Below, in pieces: positions 7,560 to 14,947 of a stretch of DNA of 64,000 bases; the first letter of the stretch is position 1; each line of letters begins with the position of its first letter. Source of the stretch: Halovenus marina. GTDB lineage: Archaea > Halobacteriota > Halobacteria > Halobacteriales > Haloarculaceae. Where the stretch lies: assembly GCF_051414115.1 (NCBI RefSeq), contig NZ_JBLKNZ010000001.1, positions 930,001 through 994,000 of the forward strand, written 5' to 3'. The notes beneath the pieces are model-generated. The model did not search any database and was not told the origin of the DNA. It was given only the letters and a program-made list of their open reading frames with translations. Made by a program: the position numbers and the translations under genes.

Positions 7560-9389
7560 TCAGTAGGACCGCTCTTTTGGCTCGTAGGTCTGCTCGTCGC
7601 CTTCGAGGATGACCGGTTTGTAATAGAGGTTCGGTGTCCCATCGTTCCAGGCGAGCATCGTGTGTTTGAGCCAGTTTTCGTCGTCGCGCTCCTGGTACTG
7701 TTTGCGCCAGTGTGCGCCGCGGAACTCCTCGCGTGCGAGCGCGCCGAGTGCGATCGCCTCGGCGTTGTCGAGGATGTTGCGCGTCTCGATGGTGTGGATC
7801 AGGTCGGTGTTGTACGTCCGGGAGGGGTCTTCGACACCGACCTTTCGATACTGCTTGCGCGCCTTGTGGATGTCACGCAGTGCCTGCTTCAGGTTCGACT
7901 CCTCGCGGAACACGTTGACGTTTTCGGTCATCGTCTCTTGCACTTCCGCTCGAACGTCTGCGTGGTTGATCCCGTCTCGTTCGAGCAGCGTCTCGACGCG
8001 CTCGCGCTCGGCATCGACGGCCGATTCGAGCACTGCCTCCGGTGTGGCAACTGCGCCGCCGTCGGCGACCACTGGGTCCGTCGAGTCGTCGACGTTTCCG
8101 GGTTCGACCGGCGTCTCGACCGATCCGTCCTCGTGTTGTGCGCCCGGACCGGTCGGGATTCGCGGCTCCCCGAGGTCCTCGCCAGCGGCGTGTCGCCCGG
8201 CACGGGCACCGAACACGAGCAGTTCCGGCAGCGCGTTCCCGCCAAGGCGGTTCGACCCGTGCATCGAGACACAGGCACATTCGCCCGCCGCGTACAGGCC
8301 GTCGATGCAGGTTTCGCCGTGCTCGTCGACTTCGAGTCCGCCCATCTGGTAGTGCTGGCCGGGCTTGACCGGCATCGGCTTTTCGAGGCCGTCCACGCCC
8401 TCGAAGTCCTCGGCCAGATGCAGGATGTTCTCCAGTCGGTCGATGATGCGCTCCTCGCCGAGATGGCGCATGTCGAGATGGACGTACTCGTCGTTGATCC
8501 CTCGTCCTTCGTTCACCTCCGTCAGTTCCGCTCGCGAGACGACGTCCCGAGAGGCGAGTTCCCCCTCGTTGTTCGCGTAGCCGTACTCGAACATGAACCG
8601 CTCCTCCTCGTCGTTGTAGAGGATTCCGCCCTCGCCGCGAACGCCCTCGGAGATGAGCACGCCCGTCGAGGGAAGCGTCGTCGGGTGGAACTGGACGAAC
8701 TCCATGTCCTCCAGTGGGACGCCAGCGCGGTAGGCGATGGCCTGCCCGTCGCCGCTGTTTGCGACCGCGTTGGTCGTGTGGTCGAACGCCTGTCCGTTGC
8801 CGCCTGTGGCGAGGATGACGCCGTCGCGCGCGTGGAAGCCCGCGATTTCCCCAGTCTTGATCTCGTAAGCGACGACGCCGTGGCACTCACGCTCTGCGGG
8901 GTCGTCGTGGTCGGTCACCGCCGCGCGAGTGACGTACCACTCCTCGTAGACCTCGATCCCCCGTTTGACCACCTGCTCGTACATCGTGTGCAGGAGGTGA
9001 TGGCCGGTCTCCGCGCCTGCGTAGGTCGTCCGGGGGTGTGAGAGCCCGCCGAATGGACGCTGGGAGACGGTGCCGTCGTCCTCGCGCGAGAACGGCATCC
9101 CCCAGTGTTCGAGTTGGATGACCTCCTCGGGGGCTTGCTTGGCGAACGTGTCGATTGCTGGCGCGTCCCCCAGGTAGTCCGAGCCTTTCATCGTGTCGTA
9201 GGCGTGGAGTTCCCACGAGTCCTCCTCGTGCAGGGCCGCGTTGATCCCACCCTCTGCGGCACCTGTGTGACTCCGAACCGGATGGAGCTTGGTCACGAGG
9301 GCGACGTCCGCTCCCTCTTCGTGTGCTGCAATCGCCGCACGGAGGCCAGCGCCGCCAGCGCCGACCACGATAACATCGTGTTCGTACAT
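7560..9389 (-). CDS. sdhA: Succinate dehydrogenase flavoprotein subunit SdhA
   Basis: This subunit oxidises succinate to fumarate in the TCA cycle as the catalytic part of complex II on the inner membrane face. The 609-residue product has the FAD-binding GAGGAG motif at residues 10-15. The covalent-FAD region RSHTGAAEGG follows, with His41 as the expected attachment site. Substrate-domain motifs EFVQFHPTTL and HGSNRLGGNALPELLVFG are present, as is a C-terminal helical domain ending in the expected basic region. The ATG at 9389 is chosen because the motif order begins immediately there. sdhA is separated from sdhCDB by a gene on the other strand and therefore needs its own promoter. Confidence 0.96.
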   Translation of the reverse strand: MYEHDVIVVGAGGAGLRAAIAAHEEGADVALVTKLHPVRSHTGAAEGGINAALHEEDSWELHAYDTMKGSDYLGDAPAIDTFAKQAPEEVIQLEHWGMPFSREDDGTVSQRPFGGLSHPRTTYAGAETGHHLLHTMYEQVVKRGIEVYEEWYVTRAAVTDHDDPAERECHGVVAYEIKTGEIAGFHARDGVILATGGNGQAFDHTTNAVANSGDGQAIAYRAGVPLEDMEFVQFHPTTLPSTGVLISEGVRGEGGILYNDEEERFMFEYGYANNEGELASRDVVSRAELTEVNEGRGINDEYVHLDMRHLGEERIIDRLENILHLAEDFEGVDGLEKPMPVKPGQHYQMGGLEVDEHGETCIDGLYAAGECACVSMHGSNRLGGNALPELLVFGARAGRHAAGEDLGEPRIPTGPGAQHEDGSVETPVEPGNVDDSTDPVVADGGAVATPEAVLESAVDAERERVETLLERDGINHADVRAEVQETMTENVNVFREESNLKQALRDIHKARKQYRKVGVEDPSRTYNTDLIHTIETRNILDNAEAIALGALAREEFRGAHWRKQYQERDDENWLKHTMLAWNDGTPNLYYKPVILEGDEQTYEPKERSY

Positions 9390-9606
9390 AGTTTGTGTCT
9401 GAGCCGTCAGCGGGAAGCCGTTACGAATCCTGAAATCGCAGCAGTCAGCCACCGTGACGGGATCCCGACTCTGTCCGACTATTGGAACGGGCAAGAATAA
9501 ATGGATCGAAGCAACACACGGTTTCCGCGACCACCTCATCCTGTCAACACACCTAATAATCCACCAACTTACTTAATGTATCGACGGGAAATACGATAGC
9601 AGTGAA

Positions 9607-10542
9607 ATGACAGACCAGCACACGGACGAGACTGACGGGGACACAGAGCAAACAGACGAGGGCAACGGGGGGGATCCGCTCGCCGCAGTCGGTGCGGGTT
9701 CGTCGGAGTCATCGTCCGACGCAGAGACGGACGCCGAGCAATCGGCCGAGTCGCCGACCGATTCGGACGAAGCAGAGACTGATGAAGGCGGGAGCGACGA
9801 CGGCTCAGCAGTTGTCGATTCGTCCGAGACCGAGAGAGACGGAGCGGCGTCCTCCGAACGAGCGGACGACCAGCGCGACGCCGCCGAAGAACCGGCAGAC
9901 AACTCCGGTGACGATGTTGCCTCAGCGGAAGCGGTCGAACAGAGTGTCAAACTCGAACAGAAGGCGGCCCGTCTGGACCAGCGCGAGCGCGGCCTCGACG
10001 ACAGGGCGCGCGAACTCGACGAGCGCGAGCAGAGCCTCGACGAGCGCGCGCGGGAACTCGACGAACGCCGCGAAGCGCTCGACACGCGACGCGACGAACT
10101 CGACACGTGGGAGTCGGAACTCGACGACCGCGAACAGAACCTCGACGACCGTGAGGTGGCGATCCAAGAGCAAGAGCGCGAACTCGAATCCTGGGAGAGC
10201 GACCTCGAACGAAAGGAGGGCGTACTTCGGGAGTACGTCGGCACCCAGATCGAAGGTCTCGAGGAGGAGGTCGCGCAGAACGTCGAGGGGTCGGTGTGGA
10301 CGGCACTCGACGAGTACAGGACAGAGCAGGGATCGGGCCGACTGGGGGTCACCGGCGGAATGCTGGTCTCACTGCTCGGCGTCGCACTCGTCTCCGCAGG
10401 GGTGGCAAACGGCGTCGCGATGGCTGCCGACGGGGGCGTTCCGACAGCGCTCGCGAGCGACGCAGGAAATATCGCCGTTACCGCCGCGTTCGCGCTCGTC
10501 GGTCTCGGTCTCGCGCTCTCTGCTGCGGTCGACCGACTGTGA
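9607..10542 (+). CDS. Acidic coiled-coil membrane protein inserted in the sdh locus
   Basis: The 311-residue product has three parts. Residues 1-110 are disordered and extremely acidic. Residues of about 115-210 form a coiled coil of near-perfect seven-residue repeats (LDDRARELDEREQSLDE and similar). The C-terminus holds two hydrophobic segments (MLVSLLGVALVSAGVANGVA and IAVTAAFALVGLGLALSAAV). It should therefore be membrane-anchored with a long cytoplasmic or surface rod. No enzyme motif was seen. The gene is convergent with sdhB (24 bp between the ends) and divergent from sdhA. Its conservation and relation to complex II are unknown. Confidence 0.82.
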   Translation: MTDQHTDETDGDTEQTDEGNGGDPLAAVGAGSSESSSDAETDAEQSAESPTDSDEAETDEGGSDDGSAVVDSSETERDGAASSERADDQRDAAEEPADNSGDDVASAEAVEQSVKLEQKAARLDQRERGLDDRARELDEREQSLDERARELDERREALDTRRDELDTWESELDDREQNLDDREVAIQEQERELESWESDLERKEGVLREYVGTQIEGLEEEVAQNVEGSVWTALDEYRTEQGSGRLGVTGGMLVSLLGVALVSAGVANGVAMAADGGVPTALASDAGNIAVTAAFALVGLGLALSAAVDRL

Positions 10543-10566
10543 TCGCTCGCGGCAAACCGCCTGCAG

Positions 10567-11433
10567 TTACCAGAATTTCAGGTTGTTCTTGACCGCTTCG
10601 CGTTTGAGTTCCTGGATGTGCTCTGTGAGTGGAATGTCTTTCGGGCAGACTTCGGTACAGGAAAACTGGGTCTGACACCGCCAGACGCCGTTCTCCTGAT
10701 CGATGATCCGGAGCCGTTCTTTCTTCCGGTCAGTCCCCTCGCGTTCGTCCATCGCAAACCGGTAGGCTTTGTTTATCGCCGCCGGGCCGAGATACTCGTT
10801 CTGTCCGGCCGCGATGTTACACGAGGACATGCACGCGCCACACCAGATACACCGCGTCGAGAGCTTGACCTTCTCGCGATTTCCGGGGGTCTGGCGCTGC
10901 TCTTCGAGTTCGCCGTCAGGGAGATCGTCGGGGTCGAAGTACGGTTCGACCGCGTCCATCTGGTCGTAGAAGTGTTGCATGTCGACGACCAGGTCCTTGA
11001 CGACGTCCTGGTGCGGGAGCGGTTCGACCCGGATCGGCCAGTCGAGATCGATCATCTGCGTCTTGCAGGCCAGACGCTGTCTCCCGTTGATAAAGAGCGC
11101 GTCTGACCCACAGACGGCCTGTCGACAGGAGTGCCGGAAAGTGAGCGAGGAGTCGTAGGTGTCCCGCGAATAGATGAGCGCGTCGAGGACGGTCATCCCC
11201 TCGTGGAAGGGGACGGTGAAGTTGTCGAAGCGTGGCTCTTCTTTCCCCTCGACTTCCGGGTCGTACCGGAAAATCTTCAGCGTGACCGTCTCCTCGGCCG
11301 CTTTGAGTTCCTCCTTGAGCCGCTCCTGTCGCTCCGCCTCGCGGATCTGCTTTGCCTCGCGGCGGCGCTCCTGCGGGCTCGTTTCGGCGGTCTGTTCTTC
11401 GGTTTCGTCTTGCTGTTCGAGTTGCGTGCTCAT
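10567..11433 (-). CDS. sdhB: Succinate dehydrogenase iron-sulfur subunit SdhB
   Basis: The product passes electrons from SdhA to the membrane quinone site through three Fe-S clusters. It has 288 residues. An N-terminal acidic/basic extension of about 50 residues precedes the 2Fe-2S domain (CRQAVCGSDALFINGRQRLAC). The ferredoxin-like domain follows with CIWCGACMSSC and FSCTEVCPKDIP for the 4Fe-4S and 3Fe-4S clusters. The gene begins 3 bp after sdhD and is clearly in the sdhC-sdhD-sdhB operon. The N-terminal extension is common in haloarchaeal SdhB. Confidence 0.96.
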   Translation of the reverse strand: MSTQLEQQDETEEQTAETSPQERRREAKQIREAERQERLKEELKAAEETVTLKIFRYDPEVEGKEEPRFDNFTVPFHEGMTVLDALIYSRDTYDSSLTFRHSCRQAVCGSDALFINGRQRLACKTQMIDLDWPIRVEPLPHQDVVKDLVVDMQHFYDQMDAVEPYFDPDDLPDGELEEQRQTPGNREKVKLSTRCIWCGACMSSCNIAAGQNEYLGPAAINKAYRFAMDEREGTDRKKERLRIIDQENGVWRCQTQFSCTEVCPKDIPLTEHIQELKREAVKNNLKFW

Positions 11434-11436
11434 TGT

Positions 11437-11802
11437 TCAGAACATCGGTGACATCGCGACCGCGACGCGGGTTCCCTGAACGACCAGTGCGATACTTGCA
11501 GCGACCAGCACGGCAGCGACAACCTTTCGCTTCGTGCCCGAAAGGCCCATGTTGATCAGCCCGTTGTAGACGCCGTTGACCCCGTGGAACGTGGCCGTGA
11601 TCAGAAACAGCCACATCGTGAGGAAGTAGCCGATATTGTCCATCCGAGCCTGGGTCCCCATGAAGGATATCTCGGCGGCGTGGTTGACAAAGTGCAGGAG
11701 GACGAAGTGGAATGCGAGTGCGCCGATGAGAAAGACCGCCGTGACCCGCTGGAGGAGCCACCGCCAGCCGCGCCGGTTGAACGAGGAGTAGTGTTCAGCC
11801 AC
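11437..11802 (-). CDS. sdhD: Succinate dehydrogenase membrane anchor SdhD
   Basis: The 121-residue product has three hydrophobic segments. The first follows RRGWRWLLQRVTAVFLIGALA and includes a His in FHFVLLHFVNHAAE, consistent with a heme or quinone site. A GTG start overlaps the TAG stop of sdhC by one base, so translation is likely coupled. With SdhC it forms the membrane domain of complex II that reduces menaquinone. Confidence 0.9.
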   Translation of the reverse strand: MAEHYSSFNRRGWRWLLQRVTAVFLIGALAFHFVLLHFVNHAAEISFMGTQARMDNIGYFLTMWLFLITATFHGVNGVYNGLINMGLSGTKRKVVAAVLVAASIALVVQGTRVAVAMSPMF

Positions 11803-12224
11803 TAGAGTACACCTCCGAGGAAGGTCGGGATGCTCGCGACAGTGATCGCACCTGTCAGCACCAGCGAGATGTAGAAGCTCTTGTCCTGTACCTCCAGTCC
11901 GATCCCGAGATCAACGAACAGGAGTCTGATCCCGTTGAGAATGTGGAACACGGCGACGGCGAGCAACCCGACTTCGAGGAAGCGAACGATAAGCAGTTCT
12001 TCGAGGCCCTGGAGCGTACTCGTGTAGAAATCTCCCTGGGACAGCACTGCCTCGCTTCCGGGATCGACGCCGATCGATGTACTGAGAACGGCGATATGTG
12101 TAAAGAGGTAGCCGATGAGGATCCAGCCGGTCAGCTTGTGGAAGATCCACGCCCACATCCCGGCCGAGAATTCGCGCCACCGACCGAAATCCTCGACGGT
12201 GCCCCGGTCGTATGATTGGCTCAT
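11802..12224 (-). CDS. sdhC: Succinate dehydrogenase cytochrome b subunit SdhC
   Basis: The 140-residue product has a hydrophilic N-terminus (MSQSYDRGTVEDFGRW) followed by three membrane segments. The motif WIFHKLTGWILIGYLFTHI has the His and Thr-Gly pattern of SdhC heme b ligands, with a second His in FHILNGIRLLF. The ATG at 12224 is preferred to the upstream in-frame start because a minus-strand TATA-like element sits 27 nt before it. It is the first gene of the sdhCDB operon. Confidence 0.92.
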   Translation of the reverse strand: MSQSYDRGTVEDFGRWREFSAGMWAWIFHKLTGWILIGYLFTHIAVLSTSIGVDPGSEAVLSQGDFYTSTLQGLEELLIVRFLEVGLLAVAVFHILNGIRLLFVDLGIGLEVQDKSFYISLVLTGAITVASIPTFLGGVL

Positions 12225-12250
12225 ATGTGTGGAGCGTAGGAGTGAGAGCA

Positions 12251-12260
12251 AATAGTACTT
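12251..12260 (-). promoter_or_regulatory. Putative TATA element of the sdhCDB operon
   Basis: The minus strand reads AAGTACTATT here, with its proximal edge 27 nt before the sdhC ATG. This is the expected placement for a leaderless haloarchaeal promoter. Confidence 0.5.
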
Positions 12261-12302
12261 CCGAAACCGCCGGTTCCCACCGCCGCAATCGCCGTCTCCT
12301 CA

Positions 12303-12428
12303 TCACTCGACGAATTCGATCACTTCGGCACACACCGGACACTCGTACTCCCCGTCGGTGCGGACGAGGTCATCGTCTGCTCCAGTCCACCCACAGTCCG
12401 GACAGAGAACGGCGTCGCGTTCGGACAT
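12303..12428 (-). CDS. 41-residue zinc-finger protein
   Basis: A short open frame starts at the ATG at 12428 (MSERDAVLCPDCGWTGADD) and ends VCAEVIEFVE. It contains two cysteine pairs, CPDC and CPVC, 24 residues apart, the pattern of a minimal zinc ribbon. It is highly acidic like its neighbours. Single-ribbon proteins of this size are frequent in haloarchaea, and several act in regulation. The role here is unknown. Confidence 0.75.
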   Translation of the reverse strand: MSERDAVLCPDCGWTGADDDLVRTDGEYECPVCAEVIEFVE

Positions 12429-12554
12429 GTTCTGCCATTCTGCGGACAGCCCTATCAATATGTGGATGTCCTGGCGGGGATTTCTTCTTTCCCGCGGCCG
12501 GTACTCCGAGGGTTGGTGGAAGTGAAGCGGGCGCGTTGGAGCTACGCCAAAGAC

Positions 12555-12562
12555 GTATAAAC
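12555..12562 (+). promoter_or_regulatory. Putative TATA box of the DUF433 gene
   Basis: The element gtataaac ends 23 nt before the ATG at 12585, consistent with a leaderless promoter. Confidence 0.5.
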
Positions 12563-12584
12563 GAAGGCGACCCTACACGACTGT

Positions 12585-12860
12585 ATGACGATCACTCGTG
12601 ACGACGACGTGCTCGGTGGGGAGCCCCGCATCGGCGAGACGAGAGTCGGCGTCCGTCACGTAGCCGCGCGAGTGATAGATAGTGGTCAATCGCCTGCGTA
12701 CGTCGCTGCTCAGCCCGATCTCTCTCTCGCAGAAGTCTACGAGGCACTCTCGTACTACTACGATCACGTCGATGAGATGCGCGATCTCGAACGAGAAAAC
12801 GAAGACGCGTTCGAGCGCGTCCGTGAGTCCTCGCTGAAGCCAAAAGAGACTATCCAGTGA
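12585..12860 (+). CDS. DUF433 family antitoxin-like protein
   Basis: The 91-residue product has the DUF433 helix-turn-helix pattern: GEPRIGETRVGVRHVAARV, then ALSYYYDHVDEM. In this family the protein usually pairs with a PIN-like DUF5615 protein encoded downstream, in a predicted toxin-antitoxin arrangement. That partner lies directly downstream here, its GTG start overlapping this TGA stop by four bases (GTGA). The antitoxin frame is intact, whereas the toxin frame is broken. It may autoregulate the pair through its DNA-binding helix. This is inferred from family knowledge. Confidence 0.85.
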   Translation: MTITRDDDVLGGEPRIGETRVGVRHVAARVIDSGQSPAYVAAQPDLSLAEVYEALSYYYDHVDEMRDLERENEDAFERVRESSLKPKETIQ

Positions 12861-13224
12861 CTTGGGATCGGGTTCTTCTGGACGAACACGTCGGTCGGAT
12901 CTTCGAGCGACTGCTCTCCGAACGCGGATACGACTCGTTCAAGCGAAAGACCAGTTCGGAGAACACACGAACGATGTCGAACTCCTCCAGTGGTGTGCAA
13001 ATGAGACAGTTGTCCTGCTCACGAACAACGCCAAGGATTTCGAACCGCTTCACCGAACTCACGACCATGCGGGAATGCTGCTGTACTACGACCAGAAACT
13101 CCCCGACAACGACCCCGAAGGGCTTGCTCGAACAGTAGATGAGGTCTTCAATCAGTACGGCTCGACGGATATCGAGAACGAACTCGTCGATCTCGACGAG
13201 TGGTACGACTGGCTCCACGAGTGA
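12857..13224 (+). pseudogene. Frameshifted DUF5615 PIN-like toxin
   Basis: The first frame (from GTG at 12857) encodes RVLLDEHVGRIFERLLSERG, the family N-terminus with its conserved acidic residues. Near 12934-12937 the homology jumps to another frame, which continues VQAKDQFGEHTNDVELLQWC and TNNAKDFEPLHRTHDHAGM to the stop at 13224. One missing base explains the jump. Both halves keep conserved PIN-like residues, so the loss is recent, a sequencing error, or, less likely, a programmed shift. As read, no full-length toxin is made. Confidence 0.85.
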
Positions 13225-13486
13225 CTGCGCGAACGAAAGTGTACGCCCGGAACACTAACGACCAGCATCATCCCAAGCGGCGTGCTCCGGTCAGCTGGCT
13301 AACCCTCGTGCCGGGCGGGTTCCGTATGGAACCGTGACGGGATTGCCCGTCGGCACTGTCGCGTGCCCGGGTTCACCGCGCTGTCATCGCACCCATCCGG
13401 GTTCGCTCGGGCGGGGACTGAGGCACGCAGTCGTTCTACCCGGTGACGACGCAAGAACCCTTCGAGTCCCCTGATTCGACCGGTCA

Positions 13487-14848
13487 CTACAGTCGCTGGT
13501 AGTCGGATTCCCGAAACTGGACGTAGTTATCGCCCTCGAACTGGCGTTTCGTCTGCTTGTACTGTCTGACGAGTCGCACGCCGGTCAGTCCCGACCGGAG
13601 CATACTCGTGACGTTGTACGCGCCGCGATTGACCAGCTTTTCTGTCGCCCCGAACGTGCGGTCCCAGTCCGACGGCCCGTAGTCCTCGACAAGTTTCGCC
13701 ATCGTGACGTTTCGCCGGAACTCCGTCCCGAGCGCGTCCTTCCACGCCTCGTTGTACCGGTCGAGTTCGCCTGTCGCCGCAAGCTTGCCCGCGAGTTTGC
13801 CGGTCCGGACCGCCACGTGGTCGCCGCCCTCGTGAAAGGCCGAGGTTCCGCCCATCGCCCCGCCGACGACAGCGATGCCCGCCGCAGTGGGCGATTCGAT
13901 CGGTCGCGTCGAGGAGATGGCGTAGGTCTCTGTGCCGCCGCGCTTTCCCCGGTCTTCGACCAACGGGAAGTCCTCGAGGTCGTACTCGGGATACTCTCGC
14001 TTGAGCAGGCGCTCGATATACTCTGTTCCGCGGGGGATCTGTTCGTCGTCCTCGGAGAGCAACGCCCACTGTTTCGGGTCGTAGTCGTCGATGTCCAGTC
14101 CGATTGGCATCGTCAGACCGACGCGGGCGACCCGGCCGTCGTTGGGAAACACCCACGGATAGGCCGTGTGCCCGGGCATGATCCCCCACCAGAACTTCAG
14201 TCGGTGTGGCTCGTAGATATCCGCCGGTATCTCCCGGTGTTCCTGATAGGCGATGTGGTTGACCCGTGATGGGTCGAGCACGTCCGCAATCGTCCGGTCG
14301 GGTGCAGTGAACTGGTCGAGTGTCTCGTTGGTGACGGTTCGCTGTGGCCCGTCCGCGAGCACGAGATAGTCACTCACGATTTCCTCGCCGTTCGAGAGCG
14401 TCAGCGTGTGGGTGTGTCCGTCCGAGCGGTCGGTTTCGACGCCGACCACGGTATCACCGACGCGGTAGGTTGCTCCGGCGGCCTCTGCTCGCTCGCGCAG
14501 CCAGTCGTCGAAGGCCGCGCGGTCGAACGCGAACCCGAAGTGTGGATAGGACGCGTCGATCCCGGTTTCGTCTATCGACAGCGTCTCCGAGGGGCCGATG
14601 AAATCCGCGCCGTCGAGATTCCGGAGGATGATCTCCTCCGGAATCTCGTCGGGTTCGAACTCCATCAGGTCGACCCAGTAATCGAGGATTCCGGCCGCGT
14701 CCGTCGAGTCCGGTCCAGGTTCGTCCCGGTCGGCGCGGGGAACACCCTTTTCGAGGACGAGGGCGCTGGCACCGTGTTCTGCGGCCTTCCAGCCCGCACA
14801 CGTCCCGGCAGGGCCGCCGCCGACGACCGCGATGTCGACTCGCTCCAT
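13487..14848 (-). CDS. Geranylgeranyl reductase family flavoprotein
   Basis: The 453-residue product begins with a Rossmann FAD site, VDIAVVGGGPAGTCAGWKAA. Later come the second FAD-binding region (IAVVGGAMGGTSAFHEGGDH) and a long catalytic domain typical of the geranylgeranyl-reductase family. Members saturate isoprenoid chains of archaeal lipids or of quinones. The exact substrate cannot be read from the sequence, and haloarchaea carry several paralogues. It stands alone, with 262 bp of gene-free DNA downstream. Confidence 0.88.
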   Translation of the reverse strand: MERVDIAVVGGGPAGTCAGWKAAEHGASALVLEKGVPRADRDEPGPDSTDAAGILDYWVDLMEFEPDEIPEEIILRNLDGADFIGPSETLSIDETGIDASYPHFGFAFDRAAFDDWLRERAEAAGATYRVGDTVVGVETDRSDGHTHTLTLSNGEEIVSDYLVLADGPQRTVTNETLDQFTAPDRTIADVLDPSRVNHIAYQEHREIPADIYEPHRLKFWWGIMPGHTAYPWVFPNDGRVARVGLTMPIGLDIDDYDPKQWALLSEDDEQIPRGTEYIERLLKREYPEYDLEDFPLVEDRGKRGGTETYAISSTRPIESPTAAGIAVVGGAMGGTSAFHEGGDHVAVRTGKLAGKLAATGELDRYNEAWKDALGTEFRRNVTMAKLVEDYGPSDWDRTFGATEKLVNRGAYNVTSMLRSGLTGVRLVRQYKQTKRQFEGDNYVQFRESDYQRL

Positions 14849-14947
14849 ACGAAATTGACTCTCGCCCGGCGGTTAAATACCCTGCTATCGGATCGTCGGA
14901 TGTGCCGTGCGACAGCGCGTTCAGAAGCGTCGCTTGCTGGCCAGTTC

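Noticed and set aside
7470..9041. 523-codon open frame opposite sdhA
   Set aside because: This is a GC-driven antisense frame. SdhA on the other strand carries all family motifs.
13225..13486. Possible small genes between the broken toxin and the flavoprotein gene
   Set aside because: The only frames are short, Arg- and Pro-rich and antisense-like. Nothing convincing was found.
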